NCBI RefSeq assembly: GCF_008801815.1
Contig: NZ_VZOX01000004.1
DNA length: 64,000 nucleotides
Reading direction: 5' to 3' (one strand)
From: Edwardsiella anguillarum
GTDB lineage: Bacteria; Pseudomonadota; Gammaproteobacteria; Enterobacterales; Enterobacteriaceae
Shown here: positions 1-9,224 of the stretch, in pieces
Layout of the letters: every line of letters starts with the position of its first letter
Position numbering within the stretch: position 1 is the first letter of the stretch
Translations under genes and position numbers: made by a program
Notes under the pieces: generated by a model
What the model saw: only the letters and a program-made list of their open reading frames with translations
Databases searched by the model: none
What the model was told of the DNA's origin: nothing

Positions 1-128
1 GTCTGACGGCGCTTAGTGCTGAATTCACTATCGGCGAAGGTGAGTTGATGGCTCATGATGTCCCTCTGGGATGCGCTCCGGATGAATATGATGATCTCAT
101 ATCAGGAACTTGTTCGCACCTTCCCTAG
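1..128 (+). CDS. Possible 3' end of a truncated gene
   Basis: One reading frame is open from the left edge (first full codon at position 3) to a TAG at 126-128, giving about 41 residues that end in ...DDLISGTCSHLP. The tail is acidic with ordinary codon use, so it may be the C-terminus of an island gene that starts outside the window. No family is recognisable. A different frame (55-249) is also open for 64 codons, and nothing decides between them. Low confidence. Confidence 0.25.
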   Translation, partial: LTALSAEFTIGEGELMAHDVPLGCAPDEYDDLISGTCSHLP

Positions 129-410
129 ATTGAAAGTAAGAAGTCACTCTCAAAAACTCTGGTTTTTGGCAAAGGGAAATGTTCTGCCAACATTCGATGC
201 TACACGCATCCTATACGCCAGTTCCAAACAACATTATGGCGAGCATTAATAATTGAGTAATCCAAGCTGAGAGATATAGATACAAGATCTTAGAAAAGCT
301 GACGCGTTTATTAAAACTCGCACAAAAGTTGGATAGGCAAAAGTGCCAATGATTTATATTAGCACTTTTTCGCTTCATCCCTAAAACCCACATCTATTTA
401 ATGTTAACAG
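129..410. other. AT-rich intergenic stretch, no gene seen
   Basis: This is AT-rich sequence between the possible gene end at 128 and the terminator at 411. Short frames exist on both strands (for example a 60-codon frame on the minus strand at 211-393), but they lack a convincing ribosome-binding site and have a protein composition typical of chance frames. Confidence 0.5.
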
Positions 411-438
411 AAAAAACCACGCGATTGCGTGGTTTTTT
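411..438 (-). terminator. Intrinsic terminator after the DISARM-like operon
   Basis: A perfect inverted repeat, ACCACGC-N2-GCGTGGT, has a run of A on the left and a run of T on the right, so it can terminate in both directions. It lies six bases past the stop codon of the drmB-like gene, which marks the end of that operon and argues against a further co-transcribed gene to the left. Confidence 0.85.
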
Positions 439-443
439 CAAGT

Positions 444-2300
444 CTAAACTAATAGTGTAGATAAAAAGCCTATCTCTGGTTTTTCCAACGTGCCAATTAC
501 AAGTGCCCTGTCGAGAAAAACATTTCGTAGCTCACAGGACGTTTCAGAGATGAGCGCGCATGCATGGCATGCTGCAAGGTTAAGAGCCTCGGTGCCTTGG
601 CCCTCACTGTCGATACACAGAGGGTCCGATGAGCACCATGCTGCGGACTGCAAAGCATTGATTAGTGTGGAGGCAAAGTTAGAAGGTTTACCCTGACGGA
701 CTAACCCTCCCAAAGTACCATCCGAAGCAGCAGATGAAGTTGAGATCAGCACACCACAATATTCTGGGGAACAATAAATTCGCTCTTTTAGCGAAGCGCT
801 TGCATAGCCGCATTCAAGTGATAACTGGCGGATCAATAGATGCGAGAGCGTGTGTATCAGCACCAGTCTAGCGTCAGGTTGATAACCACCGTCCTGTGAA
901 CCATCAAGCGATGAGCGATGATAATTTTGCATCAACACGCCAATTCGCCGCATGACATCGGGATGTTCTTCCCACTTCCTCAGGGAAGCGTTGTTAAGCT
1001 CAATATAAATCCCCTCTCCCCGGTTCTCTATCGCTGGTAACCAAGATTTTCTTTCCCTTGCGATTGGTGCGCAGCGCTGTGTGAAGCGGTTTATCGTGAT
1101 ACTGCTCTCAAGACGAGTAAACCCTCTGAAAGCAATCACTTCACGCAAACGATGCACAAGAGAGACGGTATTTATAAAGCTGAAAACTCCGTCACAAACC
1201 GCATCTAATGCATCGCCACCCACAATTTCGACCTCAAAATCATCGTGTGGCTCGTTCTCTTCATTTTCAGGACCGGGATAGTCAGCAAGTAACGCATCGC
1301 GCTCTTCTCTTTTACGCTCTTGTTCTGAACGCGAGCTGCCAACCTGATTAAATGATGCGAGCGCATTTTCTATTTTTTGAGATGAAAACGCGGAAAACTC
1401 TGGGAGAGTGCTAAGAAGTCCAGCTGTTACCGCTGCTGTTTGTTGGCCCGTGCGGTATAAGGTCACAAACGCTGAAAAGCGTGTGCTATTCAGCAGTTGC
1501 ATCAGCCGGCTTGAGTTTGGCGGAATAGAGATAGTCGATGCAGTGACTGGGAAATAGACGTTAGAAGCACCTCGCAGTAACGCACGCAAGTTTCGTATGC
1601 AACCATTGCTCATACCAAGCCAAGGCTGATTACCTCTGCAAGGTATATTACCTAGTGCCTTGGCACCTAGCACCCCCTTGAGAGAATTGCTGGCCCCGCA
1701 GGTACAGATAACACTCAGACCATCGAGACCAGTTTTATCTCCTACCGTTCTAATCCGCAATCTAGGTGCTTCACAGACACCTGACTTGGTGTTTTTATGT
1801 GCCCAGTACACCCACGGGAAATCATCGATATGATAGTCGGAACAATGATGCCCTTCTTCGTGGCTGTAGCAGACACTCAGCAAACGGGTTGGCGCCCCCC
1901 ATCCTTGGCAGTCGTTACTTGAACACGCAGGTATCCCATCGGGCCGCTCATCGAACTGTTCCCCCACAATGCCTAAACGGTGACACTGATTGCACTCTAG
2001 CCAGCGCGGAAAACGGCGCGCAGGCAGTGAAATGCCAGATATATCTGTTGGCGGAGCCTTCAGCTCAGTGACACCTAATAAGCGACATAGATCAGGTTCA
2101 GCTATAGTGTCGAGTTTCTCCTCTCGCCACATATCTAGACCGCTAATGATTGCAGATGCAGTTCTGGTACGTCGCCCCTGCTGTGAACGCACCTCAATCA
2201 GCGCGCCAACGCCAAATGTTGTCACACTTTGGCTAAGGTTGATTGTCCCTGTCGGCAATTTCCGTTTTGCCGGTGCACGTTTATTACGAAATCCGCCCAT
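444..2300 (-). CDS. drmB: DrmB-like DUF1998 protein (DISARM core subunit)
   Basis: A 618-residue protein with DrmB hallmarks. An N-terminal cysteine cluster (C103, C106, C126, C131, then C199 and C201) looks zinc-binding. The C-terminal DUF1998 domain carries HTLSHLLIRQL near residue 483, cysteines 497, 510 and 515, GTLGGLVRQG near 528, and a final CHAC pair near 578. DrmB is known to form a complex with the helicase DrmA that loads on DNA and helps block phage DNA; it has no catalytic motif of its own here. The gene is last in a three-gene operon, three bases after drmA, and a terminator follows. Base composition is more AT-rich than the core genome, consistent with an acquired island. The family call rests on recognised motifs rather than a profile search. 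Confidence 0.82.
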   Translation of the reverse strand: MGGFRNKRAPAKRKLPTGTINLSQSVTTFGVGALIEVRSQQGRRTRTASAIISGLDMWREEKLDTIAEPDLCRLLGVTELKAPPTDISGISLPARRFPRWLECNQCHRLGIVGEQFDERPDGIPACSSNDCQGWGAPTRLLSVCYSHEEGHHCSDYHIDDFPWVYWAHKNTKSGVCEAPRLRIRTVGDKTGLDGLSVICTCGASNSLKGVLGAKALGNIPCRGNQPWLGMSNGCIRNLRALLRGASNVYFPVTASTISIPPNSSRLMQLLNSTRFSAFVTLYRTGQQTAAVTAGLLSTLPEFSAFSSQKIENALASFNQVGSSRSEQERKREERDALLADYPGPENEENEPHDDFEVEIVGGDALDAVCDGVFSFINTVSLVHRLREVIAFRGFTRLESSITINRFTQRCAPIARERKSWLPAIENRGEGIYIELNNASLRKWEEHPDVMRRIGVLMQNYHRSSLDGSQDGGYQPDARLVLIHTLSHLLIRQLSLECGYASASLKERIYCSPEYCGVLISTSSAASDGTLGGLVRQGKPSNFASTLINALQSAAWCSSDPLCIDSEGQGTEALNLAACHACALISETSCELRNVFLDRALVIGTLEKPEIGFLSTLLV

Positions 2301-2303
2301 TGT

Positions 2304-5300
2304 CTACTCCTGCACCATCATGCTGACCTTCACCTGCGCTTCTACATCTCGTACTGAGCGTTGCATTTCCCAAGGGTCCTCCCCATTCACTTTATTTTTC
2401 AAAAGCGCATTACTGTCGGTTTGGTGGCCAACCCAGCTGAGTTTGCTTGTCATACGAGCTTTTTCCATCCAGTCATATAAAATATCTTCCAGATTTTGGC
2501 GCGTATCGTCTGCCTCTTCTGCTTCTGTTGTTTTAACGCGCGCGCAAATAACACCTATCAATGCTCTGACTCGTTGCCTCAACGCAGGTTCATGTATTCT
2601 AATTGCACTTTTATTATCTGCAAATTCAGGAATTGTTAATCTCACCATAGCGATAAGAATGGAGTGTAGTGCCCGATCTCGCGCTCGCGAGGCAAACGGC
2701 GTAACACTTGATGACTCAACATGACGATAGAATGCACTGTGGAAGACCTGAAACTTCTCATAGTGGGAACGGTCACGGGGACGAGTCCAGTTATACAAGG
2801 TAAATACGATTCCTGCTTTACCAGTATCGCGTCCGACGCGACTGGATGCCTGAATATACTCAGAGGTATTTTTAGGCTGACCATTTACGATCATCACCCC
2901 TAGGCGTGAAACATCTACCCCGACCGAAATCATATTTGTAGCAAGCACTGCATCTATCGGTTCTTTTTGACTAGTAGCACTAGCAGGCCAGCATTCATTT
3001 AAGTCATCAAGAATCTGAGGTATTTCAGCTGAACTCAGCTTGCTGGTTAACTCTGTAAATCTTGTAATAATACGCCGATCGATATTCTCATCTTTTTTTA
3101 TTACCTCAAGGTAACGGGGAATATCGTCCTGTAATAATAGCAGTGAGCCCCCTAACTCCCTGAGGCTATTGAAGTACATTACCAACGTATAGAAATAGTC
3201 ACGGGCATTTTTTTCTACATACTGCGCTGCCTGCAGACAGTTGCCAGTAAGTCTAGCAAGAGTATGTTTTGGTGAACGACCTTGTGCATGCAGTCCAACA
3301 TACAACCGTCCAGGATTCTGCTTATCACTCTGGTAGAAAAAGGAGTTATCCGCATCAAGACATGGGGTCGGAAACTGCATGACTTCACGATTGAACAACT
3401 TTCTGACCTGTACTTCTGCTCGTCGGATTGTTGCTGTCGAACCAATAATTTTGACCCGTTTTCCATCTACACTGGCTATTTCATCGATGGCCGTTTCGAA
3501 TAAAGCAGTCACCGTGCCAAGCGCATCGCTAATCAGATGTAATTCGTCTTGGATAATAAGTTGTAACGGCGCGGTGGTAGTCCCCCGACCAAACAGACGT
3601 GCCATATCTGGCGTAAAAGGCATATTGGCAAATTTATCGACCGTGCCAATCAAAAAAGTAGGTGGTGAAGCATAAAGTTGCTCATCAACAAAAATCAGCG
3701 GCAAAGGCATATCTGGCGAACCATGAATACAGGAGACGTCGCTGCACCAAGTCAACAAAGCCCCATCACGAATCGTCTGATGACTGGTCGACAACGTTGC
3801 ACCGCACACGGGGCAACTTTGCACCGGCAAGGTAGTTTCTGGAGCGTCGGTCTGCTCCTGAAGAAGCTTACCGGCAATTTCCAGCGTATTTGGTGTTGCA
3901 CCACCACCGACAAATAGGCCAATATCAAATGGTTTAAACGACCGGAGATCGGCTTGTTCCCCCCTTATAATGTTGGCAGCGCAAATCATGAGAGCGGCCC
4001 TTTCAAACTGTTGTATGGTTAATAAACGCAGTGTGTATCGTGTCATTACAACTGTACCGGCTGCCTCTTGGGGCGATTTCGCCGTCAGATAGCGGTGAAA
4101 CATTAAAACAGCCGTAAGCCCAAGATAGGCTTCTGTTTTTCCCCCTCCGGTTGGGAACCAAATCAATTCCATAACTTCGCGATCGGGATGGTTACGATCA
4201 ATAGACGAAGGTAGCGACAGCAACAAAAATGCCAACTGAAAGGGGCGCCATCGAGGTTCGAAATTCATCACGCCTTGTTTTCTCAACGTGCTAAGTTCAA
4301 TGCTCTTCCGGATTGTCTGGTTCGCAAGGCGGAAGGCGCGCATTAGCGCAGCCGAGTTGTATAAACAACTAATGCCTTCCACCATTCTGTCACTTTGTTT
4401 TTGGCACTCGTGCAAATTTTGCAACGCCACGGCATGAATTTTTTCGCGCCTCTCTCCCGAAAACGCATTCACAATTGACTCTACCCGAATGGTCTGTTCA
4501 CGGATCCAAGCGCGGTATTTTTCAGGGATCAGCGCCAGATGTTCAAGCAACATCGAATCATCGGACTCAATAATAAATTTCATATTGAGTAGAGGCGTAT
4601 TACTTAAATCTTCTATTTCAGGCGAAGCTTTAAGCACTTCATGCACTGGTAACCAGCATGAGGTGATACGCTTAGGGTGCTCCCCAGCCCAGTGAACAGC
4701 ACAACCGTGACCAGTGGCAAAATTGGCAGAATTTCGATAGAGTAATTCGTGCTGCCAGAATTCAGGGTCATTATTGACGATATGGTCTAGAACCGGAGCT
4801 GGTAATAATTCCTCTGCAACAATACTCATCTCCGCCTGATATAAAACCCCTTCTCCATAGCAAGGAGTTATCGGTTTTTGATTGATCAACGTAACGGTTA
4901 ATGCGATTCGATCTTTAACCTTTTTCGCTCGGGCTCTTACAACGACATTATCATCGTTTAAAATAATGCTATGTGATCCGTTGCTTAACGCATCGACATT
5001 AATAGTCAGCTCATGAGAAAATGGTATTCTGCACCAACTAATCTCTTTATTGTTGATACTTTCTGTATAGATTGCATATTCTAGTGCTAATAATAATGAG
5101 AAAGTAGAGTCACTGACAAAGAAAGTAAAACCAATCGCACTCTGACTAGAAGCATTAACAAGATCCATAAATCCTTCGACATCATCCTCACCTTCCTGCT
5201 TCTCTTCCTCACATTCTTCAAATTGAATTTTACTTCCTGCAGGCCAGATCATCCCAGTATGATACAGATCCCACGGTGCTACTGTGATACATTCTGACTC

Positions 5301-5375
5301 GTTAAAAGGGCCAATCATTTGCCGTTTTACTTCAGACAGGAATTTTTCTCGTGCTTGTTGATGAATATTTTTCAT
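2304..5375 (-). CDS. drmA: DrmA-like SF2 helicase (DISARM core subunit)
   Basis: A 1023-residue SF2 helicase. In this numbering, Walker A PTGGGKTEA is near 408, a zinc-type Cys set (CPVC 521-524, C544, C549) sits between the RecA lobes, the Walker B box DELH is near 610, STAT near 646, SVGVDVSR near 817 and QASSRVGRD near 842. The inserted zinc module and the motif wording match DrmA. About 400 residues of unassigned sequence precede the helicase core. The start at 5375 is preferred over the longer frame to 5444: GGGAG lies nine bases upstream and the ATG begins one base after the previous gene's stop, typical of translational coupling. DrmA is an ATP-dependent DNA translocase that works with DrmB against phage DNA. 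Coupling on both sides indicates that all three genes act together. Confidence 0.85.
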   Translation of the reverse strand: MKNIHQQAREKFLSEVKRQMIGPFNESECITVAPWDLYHTGMIWPAGSKIQFEECEEEKQEGEDDVEGFMDLVNASSQSAIGFTFFVSDSTFSLLLALEYAIYTESINNKEISWCRIPFSHELTINVDALSNGSHSIILNDDNVVVRARAKKVKDRIALTVTLINQKPITPCYGEGVLYQAEMSIVAEELLPAPVLDHIVNNDPEFWQHELLYRNSANFATGHGCAVHWAGEHPKRITSCWLPVHEVLKASPEIEDLSNTPLLNMKFIIESDDSMLLEHLALIPEKYRAWIREQTIRVESIVNAFSGERREKIHAVALQNLHECQKQSDRMVEGISCLYNSAALMRAFRLANQTIRKSIELSTLRKQGVMNFEPRWRPFQLAFLLLSLPSSIDRNHPDREVMELIWFPTGGGKTEAYLGLTAVLMFHRYLTAKSPQEAAGTVVMTRYTLRLLTIQQFERAALMICAANIIRGEQADLRSFKPFDIGLFVGGGATPNTLEIAGKLLQEQTDAPETTLPVQSCPVCGATLSTSHQTIRDGALLTWCSDVSCIHGSPDMPLPLIFVDEQLYASPPTFLIGTVDKFANMPFTPDMARLFGRGTTTAPLQLIIQDELHLISDALGTVTALFETAIDEIASVDGKRVKIIGSTATIRRAEVQVRKLFNREVMQFPTPCLDADNSFFYQSDKQNPGRLYVGLHAQGRSPKHTLARLTGNCLQAAQYVEKNARDYFYTLVMYFNSLRELGGSLLLLQDDIPRYLEVIKKDENIDRRIITRFTELTSKLSSAEIPQILDDLNECWPASATSQKEPIDAVLATNMISVGVDVSRLGVMIVNGQPKNTSEYIQASSRVGRDTGKAGIVFTLYNWTRPRDRSHYEKFQVFHSAFYRHVESSSVTPFASRARDRALHSILIAMVRLTIPEFADNKSAIRIHEPALRQRVRALIGVICARVKTTEAEEADDTRQNLEDILYDWMEKARMTSKLSWVGHQTDSNALLKNKVNGEDPWEMQRSVRDVEAQVKVSMMVQE

Positions 5376-5376
5376 T

Positions 5377-7638
5377 CTATATCTCCCATAGTCCCTTAAA
5401 TACAGGCAACGGCAATAAGTAGGTCGGCCCGACAATCTTTTCAATCAACTCTGAATCGCCAGAATATACAAATGTCGACATTTCAACCAGCGAAAAATTT
5501 AAATAATATCGATTCTGGTTCTGGATCCAATAATTTCTTTCAAGCCTTGGCATCCGATACAGACGTATAGTCGTTTTATTATTCATTTCGGCAAACAACC
5601 ATGTCTTATTTTCATGATAGCTGACAAAATATCGAACCTCCCCTCTGAGCATCGAGTCAATATACCCAGAGCTAAATGTTTCAGGTTCAGGAATAAACGA
5701 TTTAAAATCGATATCGTTTATTCCTTCCAGCAACAGGCTTTGACCAACAATATACATTCCACCACGAGTACAACGTACAGCTTTAATTGCGCTGTCATTT
5801 AATATAAAGAAGTATTGTTCAGCACGCGTCACAGCAACATAGAACGTGTTCATCGAATCGCCATTACGACTAAAATGAGTGTTATTGCTGTAGAAGAATA
5901 CCCTAGGGAATTGCAAACCTTTAGCTTTGTGCACGGTAGAAACTATAATTTGATTCGATGCAACAATTGGGCTTATGGCACTATATTTTTCTGCATTCTG
6001 AACTAATCTGTTAACGAGAACATTGTTATTCATCACAACTCCGGCCCGACAAAGATAATCCAGCTCCTCTTCGCCATTATGGCCTAAAATAGTCTGACAT
6101 TTCTGCAGAAAAAGTTCTACTGACATTATTTCCTGACGCCAGCCTGCGAACACTCGATAAAGCCATATTGGTAGTTCTGATTTATCACATCCAGCTTGGA
6201 GCCTGACTGAAAATCCCCGTTGAGTGAGTTGTTGTGAAATTAAATAGCAGTCGATATTACGCATACATAGGACCGCATCCCCTTCATTAATTTCGTCTAG
6301 CGTAACCATCTGCGCATAGTCATGGCTATTGATCTCTGTTATATGCTCAGACACAAGCTGGCTTGTTATTTGCTTTACCCTTTCTTTTTGTTCAGTGGTA
6401 ATAAATCGATAGCTTTCATTAAGTCTGTATTGCAGAAGTTGCTTGGCAGCGAGACACTTAAATTGGTGTAGAAAGGCATCGTTGGTGGTCTCGTTGCGGT
6501 GCTTTAGCTGGAAATTCATAATTTGCTGACAAGGATCGCCCAAAAGAGAAACTGCACCGTCCCGTGTTAAAGCTAACTTCATTAGTTCAATAGTAAAATC
6601 CGCACGACATCCGACCAGATCCTGATACTCATCGACATAAATCCATTTAACAGTTTTTAGCACTTCAACGTTAGCAATCTTTTCCTGCATAATTATCGAC
6701 TTTGCCATACGGATATTAGCGTCAAAATCGTCACTAGGTAGATCTGAGTCAATGGCCTGTAAAATACTGTAAGCTAAGGCATCAAACGTCATGACTCGAA
6801 CAAGATCTAGGCTCCCAATTAGATCGCTCTGGTTCCGTTTTTCTAGGCGTAGCCTAAGCTCTTTGACTGCGTTTCTAGTAAAGCTTAAAACCAATATTTT
6901 TTTCGCATCGTAAGGCTCTTTCAAACACATGACATGATTTGCCAGTCGCTCTACGATACTATATGTTTTTCCACATCCTGGTGGGGCACTTAAAATAACA
7001 CACTTATCAAGAGCAGCCTGATAGAAATCAGATTTATTTGCAACTATTTCATTCTCTATTTTATTTATCTTGCCGACGCCAATATTTGAAACATCATCAC
7101 TGAATGCTACATCATTAAGTTTATGAGTATTGATGAATGCTGTCGTCATTTTTTTCTCTGCTGTCTGAGAGGATTGCACGACAATATCACCATGAAGAAA
7201 GAACTCTATTACTTTGCGAATCGCTGATGCATCGATTCCACATGTGCCGTCCAGATACATTCTTAGTAGATTTTCTTTGCGAAAATTATGCATATGCGTG
7301 GTATTTAGAACTGCTCGACGGTATCTGTTTGGGATTTCACTCGTATTGAACTTGCCGGTCAGAATATCTTTCTCGGCTTGATTTACTTCTAACTTCGGCA
7401 ATTTCTCAGCAAGCGATGATTGGCGGAAGCTAACGGTCTGCCTTGGCGCAACTGTAGATTGCAGATATCCATGGATCTCGTCGGTCAACTCTCTTCGCGC
7501 CAGAGACTTTTTCCGAAAAGAAAGCTCCTCAAGGATAGCGTGGAGTATCTCTGTATCTGACTGATTATCGCTCGCTAATTTAACAAGATCGCTAATAAAG
7601 TAATTCAAGTACTTTCTGACGGCCATCAGTAAATCCAT
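5377..7638 (-). CDS. UvrD/Rep-like SF1 helicase of the DISARM-like operon
   Basis: A 753-residue protein with a full set of SF1A helicase motifs: Walker A SAPPGCGKT (217-225), FTRNAVKEL (253), VDEYQD (335), GDPCQQI (367), YRLNESYRF (404), STVHKAKGLQFPRVF (567) and VAVTRAE (601). ATP-driven 3'-5' DNA unwinding or translocation is therefore likely. The first 210 and last 110 residues match nothing I recognise and may carry the specific function. It is the first gene of the operon, with its stop one base before the drmA start. Classical DISARM operons carry drmD or drmE plus a methyltransferase here, so a UvrD-like protein is unusual. An ATG at 7626 (residue 5) is an alternative start; neither start has a strong ribosome-binding site. 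The DNA is AT-rich. Confidence 0.8.
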   Translation of the reverse strand: MDLLMAVRKYLNYFISDLVKLASDNQSDTEILHAILEELSFRKKSLARRELTDEIHGYLQSTVAPRQTVSFRQSSLAEKLPKLEVNQAEKDILTGKFNTSEIPNRYRRAVLNTTHMHNFRKENLLRMYLDGTCGIDASAIRKVIEFFLHGDIVVQSSQTAEKKMTTAFINTHKLNDVAFSDDVSNIGVGKINKIENEIVANKSDFYQAALDKCVILSAPPGCGKTYSIVERLANHVMCLKEPYDAKKILVLSFTRNAVKELRLRLEKRNQSDLIGSLDLVRVMTFDALAYSILQAIDSDLPSDDFDANIRMAKSIIMQEKIANVEVLKTVKWIYVDEYQDLVGCRADFTIELMKLALTRDGAVSLLGDPCQQIMNFQLKHRNETTNDAFLHQFKCLAAKQLLQYRLNESYRFITTEQKERVKQITSQLVSEHITEINSHDYAQMVTLDEINEGDAVLCMRNIDCYLISQQLTQRGFSVRLQAGCDKSELPIWLYRVFAGWRQEIMSVELFLQKCQTILGHNGEEELDYLCRAGVVMNNNVLVNRLVQNAEKYSAISPIVASNQIIVSTVHKAKGLQFPRVFFYSNNTHFSRNGDSMNTFYVAVTRAEQYFFILNDSAIKAVRCTRGGMYIVGQSLLLEGINDIDFKSFIPEPETFSSGYIDSMLRGEVRYFVSYHENKTWLFAEMNNKTTIRLYRMPRLERNYWIQNQNRYYLNFSLVEMSTFVYSGDSELIEKIVGPTYLLPLPVFKGLWEI

Positions 7639-8517
7639 TATTTTGATAAGAGCAACAAAAATATATATTATAAACAGCGTTATAGGTATGATACATACCT
7701 ATATCCCCCTTAACACATGATATTTTTTGAACATGTATTGGACCTTAATAAAAGTCGGGTTACGCCTCCAACTATAATAAGTTGAACGTCGAGTATGATG
7801 GCGATTTTTTAAACTGCTCTGACTCATGGCTACCAAACTAACATCTATTCAGATTGCAGTTTACCAACTTGGCCATCGCACAACTATGCCTTGCATCACA
7901 TCAATCAAGATCACCACACCATTTAGCAAAAACATAATTTTCATTCCAAGAATACAGATCCCGTACTCTGACCTCACACCAGACTAACCCCAATGAGTCA
8001 CTGCGGTAGACGATGCCTGCCATCGGAGGCACACATGTTGTCGACACTATCCTTGTACCAAATGTCCCACCACCGCTTTACTATCGACACCACCAGTCTC
8101 AAGGTATTTGGTTAAGTTGAACAAAAAATCCGGAGGCATGGGACGGTCTGCATAGTTTCGCTTCAAGTGCTTGAAAGAGAAAATCTGTCTCTAGCCCTAC
8201 AATAGGCAAAGCTATCGACTCGAAGTATCGCACCAATACTGCTTTTGTCATTGGGATGTTGTGGATGTACGTGGGAAGCATTTTTCGGCCAAATCGATAC
8301 TTGCTAGAAGGCTAATTTTGGAAAGGAATTTTTCCAATCTACAAAGTGTGTGCTCATATTACAAAGTCCGTTTTTCAGGCATGTATCTGGATGGTTAACT
8401 GTGCCAGGGAATCGTAAAACATCTCGCCAAAAATGGCTCCACACCATGCACAAGTTTTCACCGCATACACTGATATCACATTTTCAGTTAGATAGAATTA
8501 ACTTCATTTATATTTGA
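7639..8517. other. AT-rich stretch upstream of the DISARM-like operon with gene remnants
   Basis: Nearly 900 bases hold no intact long gene. The first part should contain the operon promoter, but I see no clear -10/-35 pair that I would defend. A 53-codon plus-strand frame (7826-7987) has no ribosome-binding site. Two overlapping minus-strand frames (8099-8281 and 8047-8190) look like pieces of one decayed gene and are listed separately. The rest shows nothing recognisable. Confidence 0.5.
8047..8281 (-). pseudogene. Probable remnant of an unidentified gene
   Basis: Two overlapping minus-strand frames look like protein but are broken. One (8281-8099) reads MLPTYIHNIPMTKAV and ends LNQIP. The neighbouring frame (8190-8047) contains KRNYADRPMPPDF and LTKYLETGGVDSKAVVGHL before its stop, which is more protein-like. 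A single-base shift between them would give one longer C-terminal fragment. I cannot name the family. Decayed fragments of this kind are common at island edges. Confidence 0.3.
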
Positions 8518-8694
8518 TTACTTGCTCGAAAAGTCGCGATCCAGTTCACCTTGATGTTGGTTCGCTTTCTGCGCTGGCCAAGTGACCGTTGCGCTCCTTC
8601 CATACCGCATGACCTCGACCCGTTCTTGCTGCTCTTTCGGTAGGGCACACAGACTGTGACCAATACTGACCTCTTTGTCATTTGTTGGCGCCAT
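8518..8694 (-). CDS. Small 58-residue hypothetical protein divergent from umuD
   Basis: A 58-codon frame starts MAPTNDKEVSIGHSL and ends LDRDFSSK. It is hydrophilic with balanced charge and no membrane segment or known motif. An in-frame stop lies just upstream of the ATG, so this is its maximum length. No clear ribosome-binding site is visible, which lowers confidence. It lies 86 bases from the divergent umuD start and could share the SOS-controlled intergenic region. Confidence 0.35.
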   Translation of the reverse strand: MAPTNDKEVSIGHSLCALPKEQQERVEVMRYGRSATVTWPAQKANQHQGELDRDFSSK

Positions 8695-8745
8695 GGTACG
8701 CCATCAGTGGCATGCGGGACTTGCGCTGGCTCAAAGGTGGCACGC

Positions 8746-8769
8746 TATAATGCCTGTATATAAAAACAG
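8746..8769 (+). promoter_or_regulatory. SOS promoter and LexA box of umuDC
   Basis: A TATAAT hexamer (8746-8751) is followed at 8754-8769 by CTGTATATAAAAACAG, which fits the LexA operator CTGT-N8-ACAG and closely resembles the E. coli umuDC box. LexA bound there would cover the transcription start, so the operon should be induced by DNA damage. Confidence 0.9.
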
Positions 8770-8780
8770 GTGTTGTTGCT

Positions 8781-9224
8781 ATGAAGTTGTTAACCCCAGA
8801 CCCATCACCCGTCGAGGTGACCATCCCGCTGTTCTTGCACCGTGCCTCTTGCGGCTTTCCCAGTCCAGCCAGCGACTATCTGGAAGGAAAGTTGGACCTC
8901 AACGCCCACTGCGTGTCGCACCCTGCAGCAACCTTCTATCTGCGTGCCGAGGGGGAGAGCATGACCGGGGTCGGCATCTTTCCCGGTGACTTGTTGGTGG
9001 TCGATAAGAGCCTGACCCCGCGCCATGGAGATGTGGTGATTGCACTACTCGATGGCGGCTTCACGGTAAAGACCTTGCAGCTCAAGCCGAGGTTGCGGCT
9101 GTTGCCAGCCAATCCGGCGTTCGCACCTATCGACCCTAGCATGAGCCTCTCCCTAGAGCTGTTCGGGGTGGTCACCCATGTGATTGGCAATCTGAGGCAG
9201 CGTGATGGCCATAGCGCTCGTTGA
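8781..9224 (+). CDS. umuD: UmuD, SOS mutagenesis protein and Pol V subunit
   Basis: A 147-residue S24-family protein. The self-cleavage site is C24-G25 (SCGFPSP), the catalytic serine S60 lies in GESM, and the catalytic lysine is K97 in FTVK, all at the E. coli positions. RecA-stimulated self-cleavage would yield UmuD', which pairs with UmuC to form translesion DNA polymerase V. The coding sequence overlaps umuC by 20 bases, so the two are coupled, and a LexA box lies just upstream. It is more GC-rich than the helicase operon to its left, which suggests a separate origin. The final eight residues extend past the usual family end. Confidence 0.93.
   Translation: MKLLTPDPSPVEVTIPLFLHRASCGFPSPASDYLEGKLDLNAHCVSHPAATFYLRAEGESMTGVGIFPGDLLVVDKSLTPRHGDVVIALLDGGFTVKTLQLKPRLRLLPANPAFAPIDPSMSLSLELFGVVTHVIGNLRQRDGHSAR

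Noticed and set aside
7826..7987. 53-codon plus-strand frame upstream of the DISARM-like operon
   Set aside because: No ribosome-binding site and no neighbour to support it; composition is neutral.
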